This document shows, one piece after another, positions 8,783-17,508 of a stretch of DNA of 23,522 nt. Made by a program: the position numbers and the translations under genes. The notes under the pieces were generated by a model. The model made no database searches. It worked only from the letters and a program-made list of their open reading frames with translations, and was not told the origin of the DNA. Each line of letters begins with the position of its first letter. Position 1 is the first letter of the stretch. Source of the DNA: an uncultured Aquimonas sp. (lineage in GTDB: Bacteria; Pseudomonadota; Gammaproteobacteria; Xanthomonadales; Xanthomonadaceae); contig NZ_CALART010000025.1 of NCBI RefSeq assembly GCF_937888285.1, positions 1-23,522 of the forward strand. The letters are read 5' to 3'.

Positions 8783-8983
8783 ATGACTGAAGTCGAGAGC
8801 GAGATCCTCACGCTGGAGGAGGTCGCGGCCTACCTCAAAGCCGGGAAACGCACGGTTTATCGCCTTGCCCAGAAAGGAGAGATTCCGGCGTTCAAGCTTG
8901 GAGGTACCTGGCGCTTTCGCCGCTCGGAGCTGGATCGGTGGATCGCCGAAAGCATCAGCAAGAAGAAGCCGGAGGCCGAGTGA
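8783..8983 (+). CDS. Small HTH DNA-binding protein, excisionase/MerR-type, putative regulator
   Basis: This 66-aa protein is almost entirely one winged-helix domain of the excisionase-type family (TIGR01764-like). It has the pattern LTLEEVAAYLKAGKRTVYR (residues 9-27), then GEIPAFKLGGTWRFRRSELDRW (split here as GEIPAFKLGG at 32-41 and TWRFRRSELDRW at 42-53), and a Lys-rich tail. Such proteins either direct recombination or act as small regulators. With no integrase nearby and a defence operon directly downstream, regulation is more likely. The ATG at 8783 has a modest GGATGG site. The frame is open further upstream with possible TTG starts, but those would remove the promoter and operator. 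The helicase gene begins 58 nt after its stop. Confidence 0.85.
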   Translation: MTEVESEILTLEEVAAYLKAGKRTVYRLAQKGEIPAFKLGGTWRFRRSELDRWIAESISKKKPEAE

Positions 8984-9025
8984 GCGTGCGCCAAGTCAGC
9001 GACCGAATCGCATCCGGAAAAGAAC

Positions 9026-9044
9026 AAGGGGGGGATCGCCGTTG
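9026..9044 (+). promoter_or_regulatory. Ribosome binding site with G7 tract and TTG start of the helicase gene
   Basis: AAGGGGGGGA (9026-9035) ends six bases before the TTG at 9042-9044, which fixes the helicase start. The Shine-Dalgarno core contains a run of seven G (9028-9034), an unusual homopolymer that could vary in length by slippage and so alter translation. No ATG in frame gives a sensible protein start: the ATG at 8865 lies inside the HTH gene. Confidence 0.6.
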
Positions 9045-11921
9045 ACAACACAGCAGCTTCTAACGCCGCACCAGAGCCAGTACTTCGCCTGGCTGCTGAC
9101 CCGACGCGCGGCGGGCGACTCTGTGGAGTCGCTGGCCTCAACCTTGGTCGATTCGCAAGTCGATCTGAATCCTCATCAAGTCGAGGCCGCGCTCTTCGCT
9201 TGCCGCAACCCGCTCTCACGCGGCGTGATCCTCGCCGACGAGGTTGGTCTGGGCAAGACCATCGAAGCCGGTTTGGTCATCTCCCAACGCTGGGCCGAAC
9301 GGCGACGGAAGATGCTCATCATTGTTCCGGCGAACCTGCGCAAGCAGTGGCACCAGGAGTTGCAGGACAAGTTCGGCCTGCAAGGGCTGATCCTTGAAGC
9401 CAAAAACTACAACGCGATCCGCAAGCAGGAGCGGCAGAATCCATTCTTGTTCGCGTCCGGCCCGATCATCTGTTCCTACCAGTTCGCAAAGGCCAAGGCC
9501 GACGACGTCAAGGGCATTGACTGGGACTTGGTCGTGCTCGACGAAGCGCATCGCCTGCGCAACGTTTACAAGACCAGCAATGTCATCGCCAAGACCCTCA
9601 AGGAGGCGTTGTCGCGCGTTCACTCCAAGGTGCTTCTGACCGCGACGCCGTTGCAGAACTCATTGCTCGAACTCTATGGGCTGGTCAGCTTCATCGATGA
9701 CCGCGTGTTCGGAGACCTTGATAGCTTCCGCTCGCAGTTCACTGGCAGAGAGCAATCCTTCAGCAGCCTGCGTGACCGGCTGGCCCCCATCTGCAAGCGC
9801 ACCCTGCGCAAACAGGTTCAGCCCTACGTTTCGTACACAGCACGCAGGGCCATCGTCGAGGAGTTCACGCCATCGAGCGAAGAGCAGGAACTTTCCAGGC
9901 TCGTCGCCGACTATCTGCGCCGCCCCAACCTCAAGGCCCTGCCCGACGGGCAGCGCCAACTGATTTCACTCGTGCTGTGGAAGCTGCTTGCTTCCAGCAC
10001 GCACGCGATTGCGGGTGCGTTGGAGACAATGGCCAAGCGTCTCCAGGGCGTGCTGGATCAAGCTCCCGTGGTTCCCGATCTCGCCGAAGAACTGGACGAG
10101 GACTACGAGTCGCTCGACGAGACCGCCGACGAATGGGAGGACCAAGAGCCGGGCAAAGAGGCAACGAACCGCTCCGAGCGTGATGCCGTCGCGCAGGAGA
10201 TAGAGGAGCTTCGCCACTTCAAAACGCTGGCAACCAACATCCGTGACAACGCCAAGGGTAATGCGCTACTCACTGCGCTGGTTCGCGCCTTCGCCGAACT
10301 GGATCGGTTGGGCGCGGCCAGAAAGGCCATCATCTTCACCGAGTCCAGGCGCACGCAGGAATACCTCCTCAACTTGCTGGCCGACACGCCATACGGCGAC
10401 GGCATCGTGCTCTTCAACGGCACCAACAGCGACCAGCGCGCGCAGGCCATCTATAAGGACTGGCTGAAACGCCACGAAGGCACCGACCGCATCACCGGCT
10501 CCAAGACCGCCGACACCCGCGCAGCCTTGGTCGAGCACTTCAAGGAGCGCGGCAAGGTCATGATTGCCACCGAGGCTGGGGCCGAAGGCATCAACCTCCA
10601 GTTCTGCTCGCTCGTCATCAACTACGACCTGCCCTGGAACCCGCAGCGCATCGAACAACGCATTGGACGGTGCCACCGCTACGGTCAGAAATTCGACGTG
10701 GTGGTGGTCAACTTCGTCGACCGCAGTAATGAGGCCGATGCACGGGTGTACGAGCTGCTGTCGCAGAAGTTCCAGCTCTTCGAAGGTGTATTCGGGGCCA
10801 GCGACGAAGTTCTCGGCGCCATCGGCTCCGGTGTCGATTTCGAGCGGCGTATCGCCGAGATCTACCAGAACTGCCGAGAGCCCGAAGAAATCAAGTCCAG
10901 CTTCGAGCAACTCCAGCTCGACCTCTCCGGCGAGATCAACGAGGCGATGGTCAAGACGCGGCAGGTCTTGCTTGAGAACTTTGATGAGGAGGTGCAGGAG
11001 AAGCTGCGCATGCGGGCAGACGACAGCCGCAACGCGCGCAATCGCTTCGAGCGCATGCTGATGGACCTGACCCGCGCGGAACTGGTCCATTGCGCCGCCT
11101 TCGATGACGACGGCTTCGATCTCCGCCACATACCGACTGGAACCGACCATGGCGGTCTCGCGGGCATCGAACTGGGGCGCTACGAGTTGCCCCGCCGCTC
11201 CGGCGACGCGCATCTATACCGCATCAATCATCCGCTGGCGCGATGGGGCATCGAGCAGGCCAAGGCTCGCGTACTCGACGGGGCTCGACTCGTCTTCGAC
11301 TACAACGCCTACGGTTCAAAGATCAGCACCCTCGAAGCCTATCGCGGCAAGGCCGGATGGCTCACCGTGAAGCTGATCTCGGTCGAGACTTTCGGCAACC
11401 AGGAGCAGCATCTGCTGGTTGCCGCGGGCACGACCGACGGCGTCGTGCTCGCGGAAGTAGACCCGGAAAAACTGTTGCGCCTGCCCGCGACCACGCAAGC
11501 AGCCAGTCTGTTCAACGCCCCTGACGCCACCCTGCTGGCCGACGTGGAGACCCGCAAGACAGCACTCCTGCGCGATGTCAACGAGCGCAACCTCGGTTAC
11601 TTCGAGCAGGAAGTCCAGAAGCTGGACGCCTGGGCGGACGACCTGAAGCTGGGTCTGGAGCAGGAGATCAAGGAGATCGATCGCGAGATCAAGGAGGTAC
11701 GCCGCACGGCCGCGACCTCACCAACCCTCGAAGAAAAGCTCTCGTGGCAGAAGAAGCAGCGTGAGCTGGAAGGCAAGCGTAGCAAACTGCGCCGGGAGCT
11801 GTTTGCCCGGCAGGACGAAGTCGAAGCGCAGCGAAATGACCTCATCAGTCAGTTGGAAGTGCAGCTCCAGCAGCAGGTGGAAGAGCGCACGCTGTTTGCC
11901 GTCGAATGGGAGCTGGTCTGA
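9042..11921 (+). CDS. SNF2/HepA (RapA)-type superfamily 2 helicase/translocase
   Basis: This 959-aa protein is an SF2 ATPase of the SNF2 group, expected to translocate on double-stranded DNA using ATP. Motif I is DEVGLGKT (Lys at about residue 72), motif II is DEAH (167-170) and motif III is in LLTATPLQN (about 198-206). The second RecA lobe holds EGINLQ and RIGRCHRYGQ (about 515-550). A very acidic linker (about 349-388) separates the lobes, and the last 110 residues are a charged coiled coil likely to bind a partner. The relationship to HepA and DISARM DrmD-like proteins is by motif and size only. Its stop overlaps the AIPR start by 1 nt, which ties it to the downstream defence genes. The start is TTG with a strong ribosome site. 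Confidence 0.88.
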   Translation: MTTQQLLTPHQSQYFAWLLTRRAAGDSVESLASTLVDSQVDLNPHQVEAALFACRNPLSRGVILADEVGLGKTIEAGLVISQRWAERRRKMLIIVPANLRKQWHQELQDKFGLQGLILEAKNYNAIRKQERQNPFLFASGPIICSYQFAKAKADDVKGIDWDLVVLDEAHRLRNVYKTSNVIAKTLKEALSRVHSKVLLTATPLQNSLLELYGLVSFIDDRVFGDLDSFRSQFTGREQSFSSLRDRLAPICKRTLRKQVQPYVSYTARRAIVEEFTPSSEEQELSRLVADYLRRPNLKALPDGQRQLISLVLWKLLASSTHAIAGALETMAKRLQGVLDQAPVVPDLAEELDEDYESLDETADEWEDQEPGKEATNRSERDAVAQEIEELRHFKTLATNIRDNAKGNALLTALVRAFAELDRLGAARKAIIFTESRRTQEYLLNLLADTPYGDGIVLFNGTNSDQRAQAIYKDWLKRHEGTDRITGSKTADTRAALVEHFKERGKVMIATEAGAEGINLQFCSLVINYDLPWNPQRIEQRIGRCHRYGQKFDVVVVNFVDRSNEADARVYELLSQKFQLFEGVFGASDEVLGAIGSGVDFERRIAEIYQNCREPEEIKSSFEQLQLDLSGEINEAMVKTRQVLLENFDEEVQEKLRMRADDSRNARNRFERMLMDLTRAELVHCAAFDDDGFDLRHIPTGTDHGGLAGIELGRYELPRRSGDAHLYRINHPLARWGIEQAKARVLDGARLVFDYNAYGSKISTLEAYRGKAGWLTVKLISVETFGNQEQHLLVAAGTTDGVVLAEVDPEKLLRLPATTQAASLFNAPDATLLADVETRKTALLRDVNERNLGYFEQEVQKLDAWADDLKLGLEQEIKEIDREIKEVRRTAATSPTLEEKLSWQKKQRELEGKRSKLRRELFARQDEVEAQRNDLISQLEVQLQQQVEERTLFAVEWELV

Positions 11922-13687
11922 TGGCAACAGTTGTCGCTCGGCCCCTCGAACTCGATCTGCTATGCCAGAAACTCGATGCAGATTACTCCACCCGAATCAC
12001 GGGAACAGGGAACACGCCAGAATCTCGGCGAAGCAACTTTCTGTCCAAGGCAATTGCGGCATTCGTCCTGCATGAAGACGCCGGCGCCAATCTCGATGAG
12101 TCCGTGGCCGCCAGCATCGATGGTGGTCAGGATCATGGAATCGATTCAGTATTCGTTTCAACGGATCAGACGATCTGGCTGGTCCAATCCAAGTACAAAG
12201 AGTCAGGCACTGGCGAGCCGGAACTCGGCGAGGTATCCAAATTTCGGGACGGCGTAACCGACCTTCTGCAAGGACGCTGGAATCGTTTCAACAACGCCTT
12301 GCAAAGCCGCCAAGCGGCAATCACCAATGCGTTGAACAGCGGTATCTGCAGGGTCAAAGTCGTGCTGGCCTATTCCGGCACGGCGGTATCCGATGATCGG
12401 CGCGACATCTTTGCCGACTTGGAGCGTGCGTTCAATGGCGCAAATCCGGGCTTTCTTCGATGCCATGCCTATGGGCTCACGACCCTTCACGATCTGCATC
12501 TGGACGGGGTTTCGGCCCAGCCCATAGAAGCCGAAGTCGAATTGAAGGACTTCGGTCACACGCAAGAGCCCTACCGGGCGTTCTACGGGCGCATGGACGC
12601 CAAGCGGCTCGCCGATCTTTGGGCGGCACACGAGGAGCATCTGGTTGATCGGAACATTCGCCGGTTCAAGGGCACGACCACCGTCAATGCTGGACTAACC
12701 GAGACGATTCGACAAGAAGCACAGCACTTCTTCTACTTCAATAACGGCGTCACCTTCCTCTGCGACTCCATAACGGAGCAGCACCCCCGCGACCCGAATC
12801 GGCAGACTGGCACGTTTCGCATTCGAGGCCTGTCCATCATCAACGGTGCGCAGACGGTTGGGGCGATAGCCCGCGAGCCACTGGCCCACTACGATGCACA
12901 TCCCACCATAGTCATGGCGACTTTCGTTTGTCTTGAGAACGCGCCTGATGGCTTTGGCGATCGTGTCACCCAATCGCGTAACCGCCAGAATGCCGTAGAG
13001 CTGGAAGACTTTGCCGCGCTCGATGAACGGCAGGCCATGTGGCAGCAGACCTTGCAGATGGCGGGCATTACCTATCTGGTCAAGCAGGGGGACGACGATC
13101 CGCCGCTATCGCCGACCTGCTTCAGCGCGCGTGAACTTGCGCCATTCCTGGCTTGCACCGTAACCACGAACGACTGGCAGGACTACGTGACCGCCGCCAA
13201 GGCCGACAAAAAGAAGCTGTTTGGGCGGGAGGGGTTGGTATCAGCAACCGACCCCTTACGCCATTCCTACGAACGGCTCTTCGCCGACTCCCTCACGGCA
13301 AGGCAAATGTGGCGGATAGCCCAAGTCGGCCGAGTGGTCGTAGAGAAAGTCCGCGCCAGAGCCACTGCCGAAGGTGATCCCGCCAACTTGCCAGCGGGGG
13401 CACTCCCTGCACGAGAGATTCTCAATCACGGCGCTTGGCTGGTTCTACACGTCATTTTCATCCGGCTTCAGTTTCAAAACGGACCGATGCTGGCGTTGAC
13501 CCAGGATGAGATGACAGCGATTTCACGCGAAGTCGATCTTGTTTCCGAGCGCCTTGTGAGTGCCGTCCAAGGCGCGCAGTGGAACAAGCAGGCGCGCAGC
13601 ATCTTTGAGAACAAAACGGACTGTCGAACCGTGAAAGGCCGTTTGATGGCGGCCTTGGCGCAGCAGAGCCAGGGAGGAAATCAATAG
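11921..13687 (+). CDS. AIPR (abortive infection phage resistance) family protein with possible Mrr-like nuclease N-terminus
   Basis: This 588-aa protein has the AIPR signature in its middle part: RRFKGTTTVN and FYFNNGVTFLCD (about residues 246-290), then IINGAQTVG (about 305-315). The N-terminal 100 residues contain DHGIDSVFV followed by WLVQSKYK, with Asp71/Asp75 and Gln89-Ser-Lys91. This fits the D...QxK variant of the PD-(D/E)XK fold seen in Mrr-like restriction enzymes. AIPR proteins are linked with phage abortive infection and with RM-associated islands. I infer a DNA endonuclease here, and the partner ATPase is probably the next gene. The ATG at 11921 overlaps the helicase TGA. The next gene begins with a 1-nt overlap. 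GC is visibly lower than in the ICE backbone. Confidence 0.85.
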   Translation: MATVVARPLELDLLCQKLDADYSTRITGTGNTPESRRSNFLSKAIAAFVLHEDAGANLDESVAASIDGGQDHGIDSVFVSTDQTIWLVQSKYKESGTGEPELGEVSKFRDGVTDLLQGRWNRFNNALQSRQAAITNALNSGICRVKVVLAYSGTAVSDDRRDIFADLERAFNGANPGFLRCHAYGLTTLHDLHLDGVSAQPIEAEVELKDFGHTQEPYRAFYGRMDAKRLADLWAAHEEHLVDRNIRRFKGTTTVNAGLTETIRQEAQHFFYFNNGVTFLCDSITEQHPRDPNRQTGTFRIRGLSIINGAQTVGAIAREPLAHYDAHPTIVMATFVCLENAPDGFGDRVTQSRNRQNAVELEDFAALDERQAMWQQTLQMAGITYLVKQGDDDPPLSPTCFSARELAPFLACTVTTNDWQDYVTAAKADKKKLFGREGLVSATDPLRHSYERLFADSLTARQMWRIAQVGRVVVEKVRARATAEGDPANLPAGALPAREILNHGAWLVLHVIFIRLQFQNGPMLALTQDEMTAISREVDLVSERLVSAVQGAQWNKQARSIFENKTDCRTVKGRLMAALAQQSQGGNQ

Positions 13688-15687
13688 TGCAAGCAAACAT
13701 CAAAGGTCTGGTGGATCGACTGGAGCTTTCCCAGTCCAAGGCAATGATGCCTCTTTACGAGGCTATCTCGAATGCCGTCGATGCAATCGAAGAGCATCAA
13801 GACGGCTTCAGCAATCATTTGATTCGCATCCGGCTGGTAGCTTCTACCGATCTTGCTCATCAAGCTGGCGATGAGACTCTGGTCGTGGACGGCTTTGATG
13901 TCATTGATGATGGCGTTGGCTTCAACGAAAAGAATTTGGCCTCGTTTCAGGAGGCACACACGCTTTCCAAGGTGAAGGTCGGTGGTCGAGGTGTCGGACG
14001 CTTCACCTTCCTGAAGGTCTTTTCATCCGTACACATCCGCAGCGTCTTCAAACGCGACGGTAAGGCTTTGCTGCGCGAGTTCGACTTCAGCATCCAAGAT
14101 GAACTGAAAGGTGCAGACACCACGTCTGAAGTCAAAGAGGCATGTGGCACGCATACCTCCATGCGGGGCATGGATGACAAGTTTCGGGCTGGGTGGCCTA
14201 CCCAGCCCGAGACCATCGCTGAACGCATCATTGCGCACTTTCTGATCCGGTTTGCGGCCCGCTCCTGCCCTCCGATAGCTCTGGAGTCTCCTGGACACGC
14301 TCCGATTGACTTGCATGCCCTGTTTCAGTCCACCGTGCTGGCGCACATCCAAGAGCAGTTCTTTGAGGTTTCCGGCCATACATTCGCCTTGCAGGCTTAT
14401 CGCCACCGAGACGGACGCTCGCGCCACGAACTCAATTTGTGTGCGAACGGGCGGGAAGTCACCACAAGCAAGCTGCGTGACCTGCTTCCGGAGCTTCCCG
14501 AAAGGCTGATCGACGGGGACCAGGAGTCGTACACCTTGATCGTGCTGGTCACCGGGGAATACCTGGACGACCATGCCAACCAAGAGCGCACGCGCATCGC
14601 TTTCCAAAGCGATGAGGAACCCGAACTTGAGCAGTCGCTCGTCTCCCGGCGCGCCCTGCACCAGGGTATTGCGGGCGCGTTGCGCCCGCTGCTCTCGGGC
14701 GACTTGAAGTCAACGAACGAAGAAAAGCGGGCTCAAATCGAGAAATTTGTGGAGCAAGCCCCCGAGTACAGGGCGCTCACGCACCCTCGCTACAAAGAAG
14801 TGATCGAGCAAAAGATTCAGCCAGGCCTGTCTGAAGACAAGCTGGACGAAGCTCTTCTGCATGTGAAGCGCACCATCGAGGACGACATTCGCAAAGAGGC
14901 CAAGCATGTCGCGGCGCTCTTCGAAACCGAAACCTTCGAACAGTACCAAGAGAAATTTAAGGAAATCGCGGAAAAGGCCAACGAAATCGGCAAGGCCCAG
15001 CTTGCTGCCTATATTGCGCACCGCCGAACGATCCTTGACTTGGTGAACAACAGCCTCAAGAAAAAACGCACGGATGACAAATACCCGCTCGAACGAGTCT
15101 TGCACAAGATGATCTTCCCCATGGGGACGACCTCGAAGGACATCTTCTTCGAGCAGCAGAACCTCTGGGTGATTGACGAGCGGCTGTGCTATCACACCCT
15201 GCTCACATCAGACAAAAAGCTGAAAAGCGTCGCTGGGCTGGACGACACCTCGGGCCGCGAGCCGGACATCTTTGCATTTTTTTATGACACACCCATCGGT
15301 GTCGCTGAGGCAGACAGCCTGCCTGGTGGTGGTGTTGTCATCATCGAGTTCAAGCGGCCAGGGCGGGACAATTATGACAAAGACCCCGCTGATCAGATCA
15401 TCCAACGATTCCGAGAAATCTCCGAAGGGGGCGTCACTGACGTTGATGGGCGGCAGATCAATCCCGCCAGCCTGCGGTACACCGGGTATCTCATCGCTGA
15501 TTTAATGCCGTCTTTGCATCGACAAGTATTCGGACGTTACCACCGCACCGCCGACAACGAAGGGTATTTCTCCCCTTTGGCGACTGGCAACGGGTATATC
15601 GAAATTCTCTCCTACGACAAGCTCATCAAGGATGCAGAACGCCGCAACCGCATCCTGTTTGACAAGCTTGGACTGCACAAGCATTAA
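13687..15687 (+). CDS. GHKL (MutL/MORC-like) ATPase fused to a C-terminal PD-(D/E)XK nuclease
   Basis: This 666-aa protein starts with a GHKL ATPase domain. The N-box is EAISNAVDA (Glu25, Asn29, Asp32), the G1 box is DDGVGF (74-79) and the G2 box is GGRGVGRF (99-106). Charged, helical middle regions follow (about 340-480). The C-terminal part has Asp527 in GREPDIF and Glu554-Phe-Lys556 in VVIIEFKRPG, an intact D...ExK active site. This fits an ATP-gated clamp carrying its own DNA nuclease. MutL/MORC-like ATPases associated with RM systems are known (Iyer, Abhiman and Aravind described them). The GTG start at 13687 overlaps the AIPR stop by one base (TAGTG). A run of seven T (15277-15283) lies between the two nuclease motifs. 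Confidence 0.85.
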   Translation: MQANIKGLVDRLELSQSKAMMPLYEAISNAVDAIEEHQDGFSNHLIRIRLVASTDLAHQAGDETLVVDGFDVIDDGVGFNEKNLASFQEAHTLSKVKVGGRGVGRFTFLKVFSSVHIRSVFKRDGKALLREFDFSIQDELKGADTTSEVKEACGTHTSMRGMDDKFRAGWPTQPETIAERIIAHFLIRFAARSCPPIALESPGHAPIDLHALFQSTVLAHIQEQFFEVSGHTFALQAYRHRDGRSRHELNLCANGREVTTSKLRDLLPELPERLIDGDQESYTLIVLVTGEYLDDHANQERTRIAFQSDEEPELEQSLVSRRALHQGIAGALRPLLSGDLKSTNEEKRAQIEKFVEQAPEYRALTHPRYKEVIEQKIQPGLSEDKLDEALLHVKRTIEDDIRKEAKHVAALFETETFEQYQEKFKEIAEKANEIGKAQLAAYIAHRRTILDLVNNSLKKKRTDDKYPLERVLHKMIFPMGTTSKDIFFEQQNLWVIDERLCYHTLLTSDKKLKSVAGLDDTSGREPDIFAFFYDTPIGVAEADSLPGGGVVIIEFKRPGRDNYDKDPADQIIQRFREISEGGVTDVDGRQINPASLRYTGYLIADLMPSLHRQVFGRYHRTADNEGYFSPLATGNGYIEILSYDKLIKDAERRNRILFDKLGLHKH

Positions 15688-15693
15688 GGTGGC

Positions 15694-17508
15694 ATGACCA
15701 TGAGCAAACAAAAACTAGAACTTACCTGGATCGGGAAGGAGAAGCGGCCCAAGCTGGAGCCCCGCATCCTGCTCGAAGACCCCGAGAAGTCATATCACGC
15801 CACGCATCGCGTGTCGGATGGCGACATCTTCGACAACCGGCTGATCTTCGGCGACAACCTGCTGGCGCTCAAGGCGCTGGAGCAGGAGTTCTCAGGCAAG
15901 GTGAAGTGCATCTACATCGACCCGCCCTTTAATACGCAACAGGCATTTGAGCACTACGACGATGGATACGAGCACTCCATTTGGCTTGGACTCATTCGCG
16001 ATCGCGCCGAATCTCTTCGGCGATTGCTGTCCGATGACGGAACGATGTTTGTGCACATCGACGATAACGAGCTCGGATACCTGATCGCGTTGTTGGACGA
16101 AGTGTTCGGGCGGGCGAATCGGGTTTCAGTGGTGACCTTCAAGCAAGGATCAGCTACCGGCCACAAGGCAATCAATCCAGGCGTTGTGAGCACCACTAAC
16201 TTCATTCTGATCTACGCAAAGAATAAATCGTTGTGGACGCCCAATCGAGTCTTCACGGCCCGTGCAGAGCGGGACAAGCGCTATGGGCAATTCATCGAAA
16301 ACTACGAAGAGCCCTTCTCTCGTTGGCGATTTGTCACGCTTGCTAGCGCGTTCGCAATGAATCTCGGTATGCCGGAACGCGGCCTCAAGAAGACCTTTGG
16401 GGATCTGTACGAGGAGCAGCTTTCCGAGTTTGTGATGAAGAATGCGGAGCGTGTAGTTCGTCTCGCACGGCCAGACTACAACGCCGTTAGCAGTGAAGCG
16501 CGGGAGATGATTGACAGATCGAAGGCTCGATCCGGCGAAGTCTTGCTGCTAGAACGCGAATCTCATTCGAATATGTACTTCGTCAATGGAGAGCGAATCC
16601 TCTTCTACTCGGATAAGCTCAAGTTCATTGACGGGAAGTACGTGGCTGGTGAGCCTTTGACCAGCCTATGGGATGACATTCTCTCCAATAATCTCCACAA
16701 CGAAGGTGGGATCAACTTCCCAAAAGGAAAAAAGCCCGAGGGGCTTATCAAGCGATGTCTTGATCTGGCAACCAAGCCTGGCGACATCGTTCTTGATTCT
16801 TTTGCTGGCTCTGGAACGACTGGGGCAGTCGCCCACAAAATGGGGCGTCGCTGGATCATGGTGGAGTTGGGCGAGCATTGTCACTCCCACGTGATTCCCC
16901 GCCTGAAGAAGGTGATCGATGGCGAAGACCCGGCAGGTGTCACTGCAGCGATGAGCTGGAAAGGCGGCGGCGGCTTCCGCTATTACCGCCTTGCCCCCAG
17001 CCTGATCGTCAACGACCGCTGGGGCAACCCGGTCATCAATCCAGAATACAACGCTGCGCAACTGGCCGAGGCGCTGGCCAAGCTGGAAGGCTTTGCCTAC
17101 GCTCCGTCGGAAACGCACTGGTGGCAGCACGGCCACTCCAGCGAGCGCGATTTCATCTACGTCACCACGCAGAACCTGTCCGCTGAGCAGTTGCAGGCGC
17201 TGTCCGATGAAGTCGGCCCGGAGCGGAGCCTGCTGGTGTGCTGCGCCGCTTTCCACGGAGTCACGGCGGCCAGAGCGGCAGAGCGCTGGCCGAACCTGAC
17301 GCTGAAGAAGATCCCGAAGATGGTGCTGGCCCGCTGCCATTGGGGCCGTGACGACTACAGCCTGAATGTGATCAACCTACCAATGGCGGAGATTGAGAAG
17401 ACCGAGGCTGCGGCCACGGTCGATAGCAGCAAGAAGATCAAGAACAAGAACAAGAATGCGGCCCTCGCCAACGCGGGACAGGGCGGCCTGTTTGGGGAGA
17501 ACGAATAA
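15694..17508 (+). CDS. mod: Type III restriction-modification methyltransferase (Mod), beta-class
   Basis: This 604-aa protein is an S-adenosylmethionine-dependent DNA amino-methyltransferase. The catalytic motif DPPF (residues 76-79) precedes the cofactor motif FAGSGTTG (370-377), the beta-class order typical of type III Mod and consistent with N6-adenine methylation. The region between the motifs contains the target recognition domain, so the methylated sequence cannot be predicted. This middle region is clearly more AT-rich than the flanks, suggesting domain exchange. A Lys/Asn-rich linker (about 577-590) precedes the C-terminus. The ATG at 15694 or the in-frame ATG at 15700 may be used, since both follow the AAGGTGG site. 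The gene lies 6 nt after the GHKL gene and overlaps res by 1 nt. Confidence 0.93.
   Translation: MTMSKQKLELTWIGKEKRPKLEPRILLEDPEKSYHATHRVSDGDIFDNRLIFGDNLLALKALEQEFSGKVKCIYIDPPFNTQQAFEHYDDGYEHSIWLGLIRDRAESLRRLLSDDGTMFVHIDDNELGYLIALLDEVFGRANRVSVVTFKQGSATGHKAINPGVVSTTNFILIYAKNKSLWTPNRVFTARAERDKRYGQFIENYEEPFSRWRFVTLASAFAMNLGMPERGLKKTFGDLYEEQLSEFVMKNAERVVRLARPDYNAVSSEAREMIDRSKARSGEVLLLERESHSNMYFVNGERILFYSDKLKFIDGKYVAGEPLTSLWDDILSNNLHNEGGINFPKGKKPEGLIKRCLDLATKPGDIVLDSFAGSGTTGAVAHKMGRRWIMVELGEHCHSHVIPRLKKVIDGEDPAGVTAAMSWKGGGGFRYYRLAPSLIVNDRWGNPVINPEYNAAQLAEALAKLEGFAYAPSETHWWQHGHSSERDFIYVTTQNLSAEQLQALSDEVGPERSLLVCCAAFHGVTAARAAERWPNLTLKKIPKMVLARCHWGRDDYSLNVINLPMAEIEKTEAAATVDSSKKIKNKNKNAALANAGQGGLFGENE
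15945..16905 (+). other. AT-rich mosaic segment of mod covering the target recognition region
   Basis: Counted 60-base samples give 37/60 G+C before the segment (15841-15900), 26/60 inside it (16561-16620) and 37/60 after it (17041-17100). The change falls just after the DPPF motif and just after the FAGSGTT motif. It matches the part of type III Mod proteins that varies between alleles. Boundaries are judged by eye and may be off by tens of bases. Confidence 0.55.

Noticed and set aside
8783..8983. HTH protein as a true excisionase (Xis) of the element
   Set aside because: No integrase or attachment site is near, and it heads a defence operon; the excisionase-type fold is shared by many small regulators.
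15058..15069. A6 run followed by C in the GHKL gene, considered as a ribosomal frameshift site
   Set aside because: The run is out of register with the X-XXY-YYZ pattern in the reading frame, and no alternative-frame product or stem-loop is evident.
17437..17460. Short AAGAAC-type repeat near the end of mod, considered as a phase-variation tract
   Set aside because: The hexamer unit keeps the reading frame and occurs only two to three times, so it encodes a Lys/Asn linker and cannot switch the gene.
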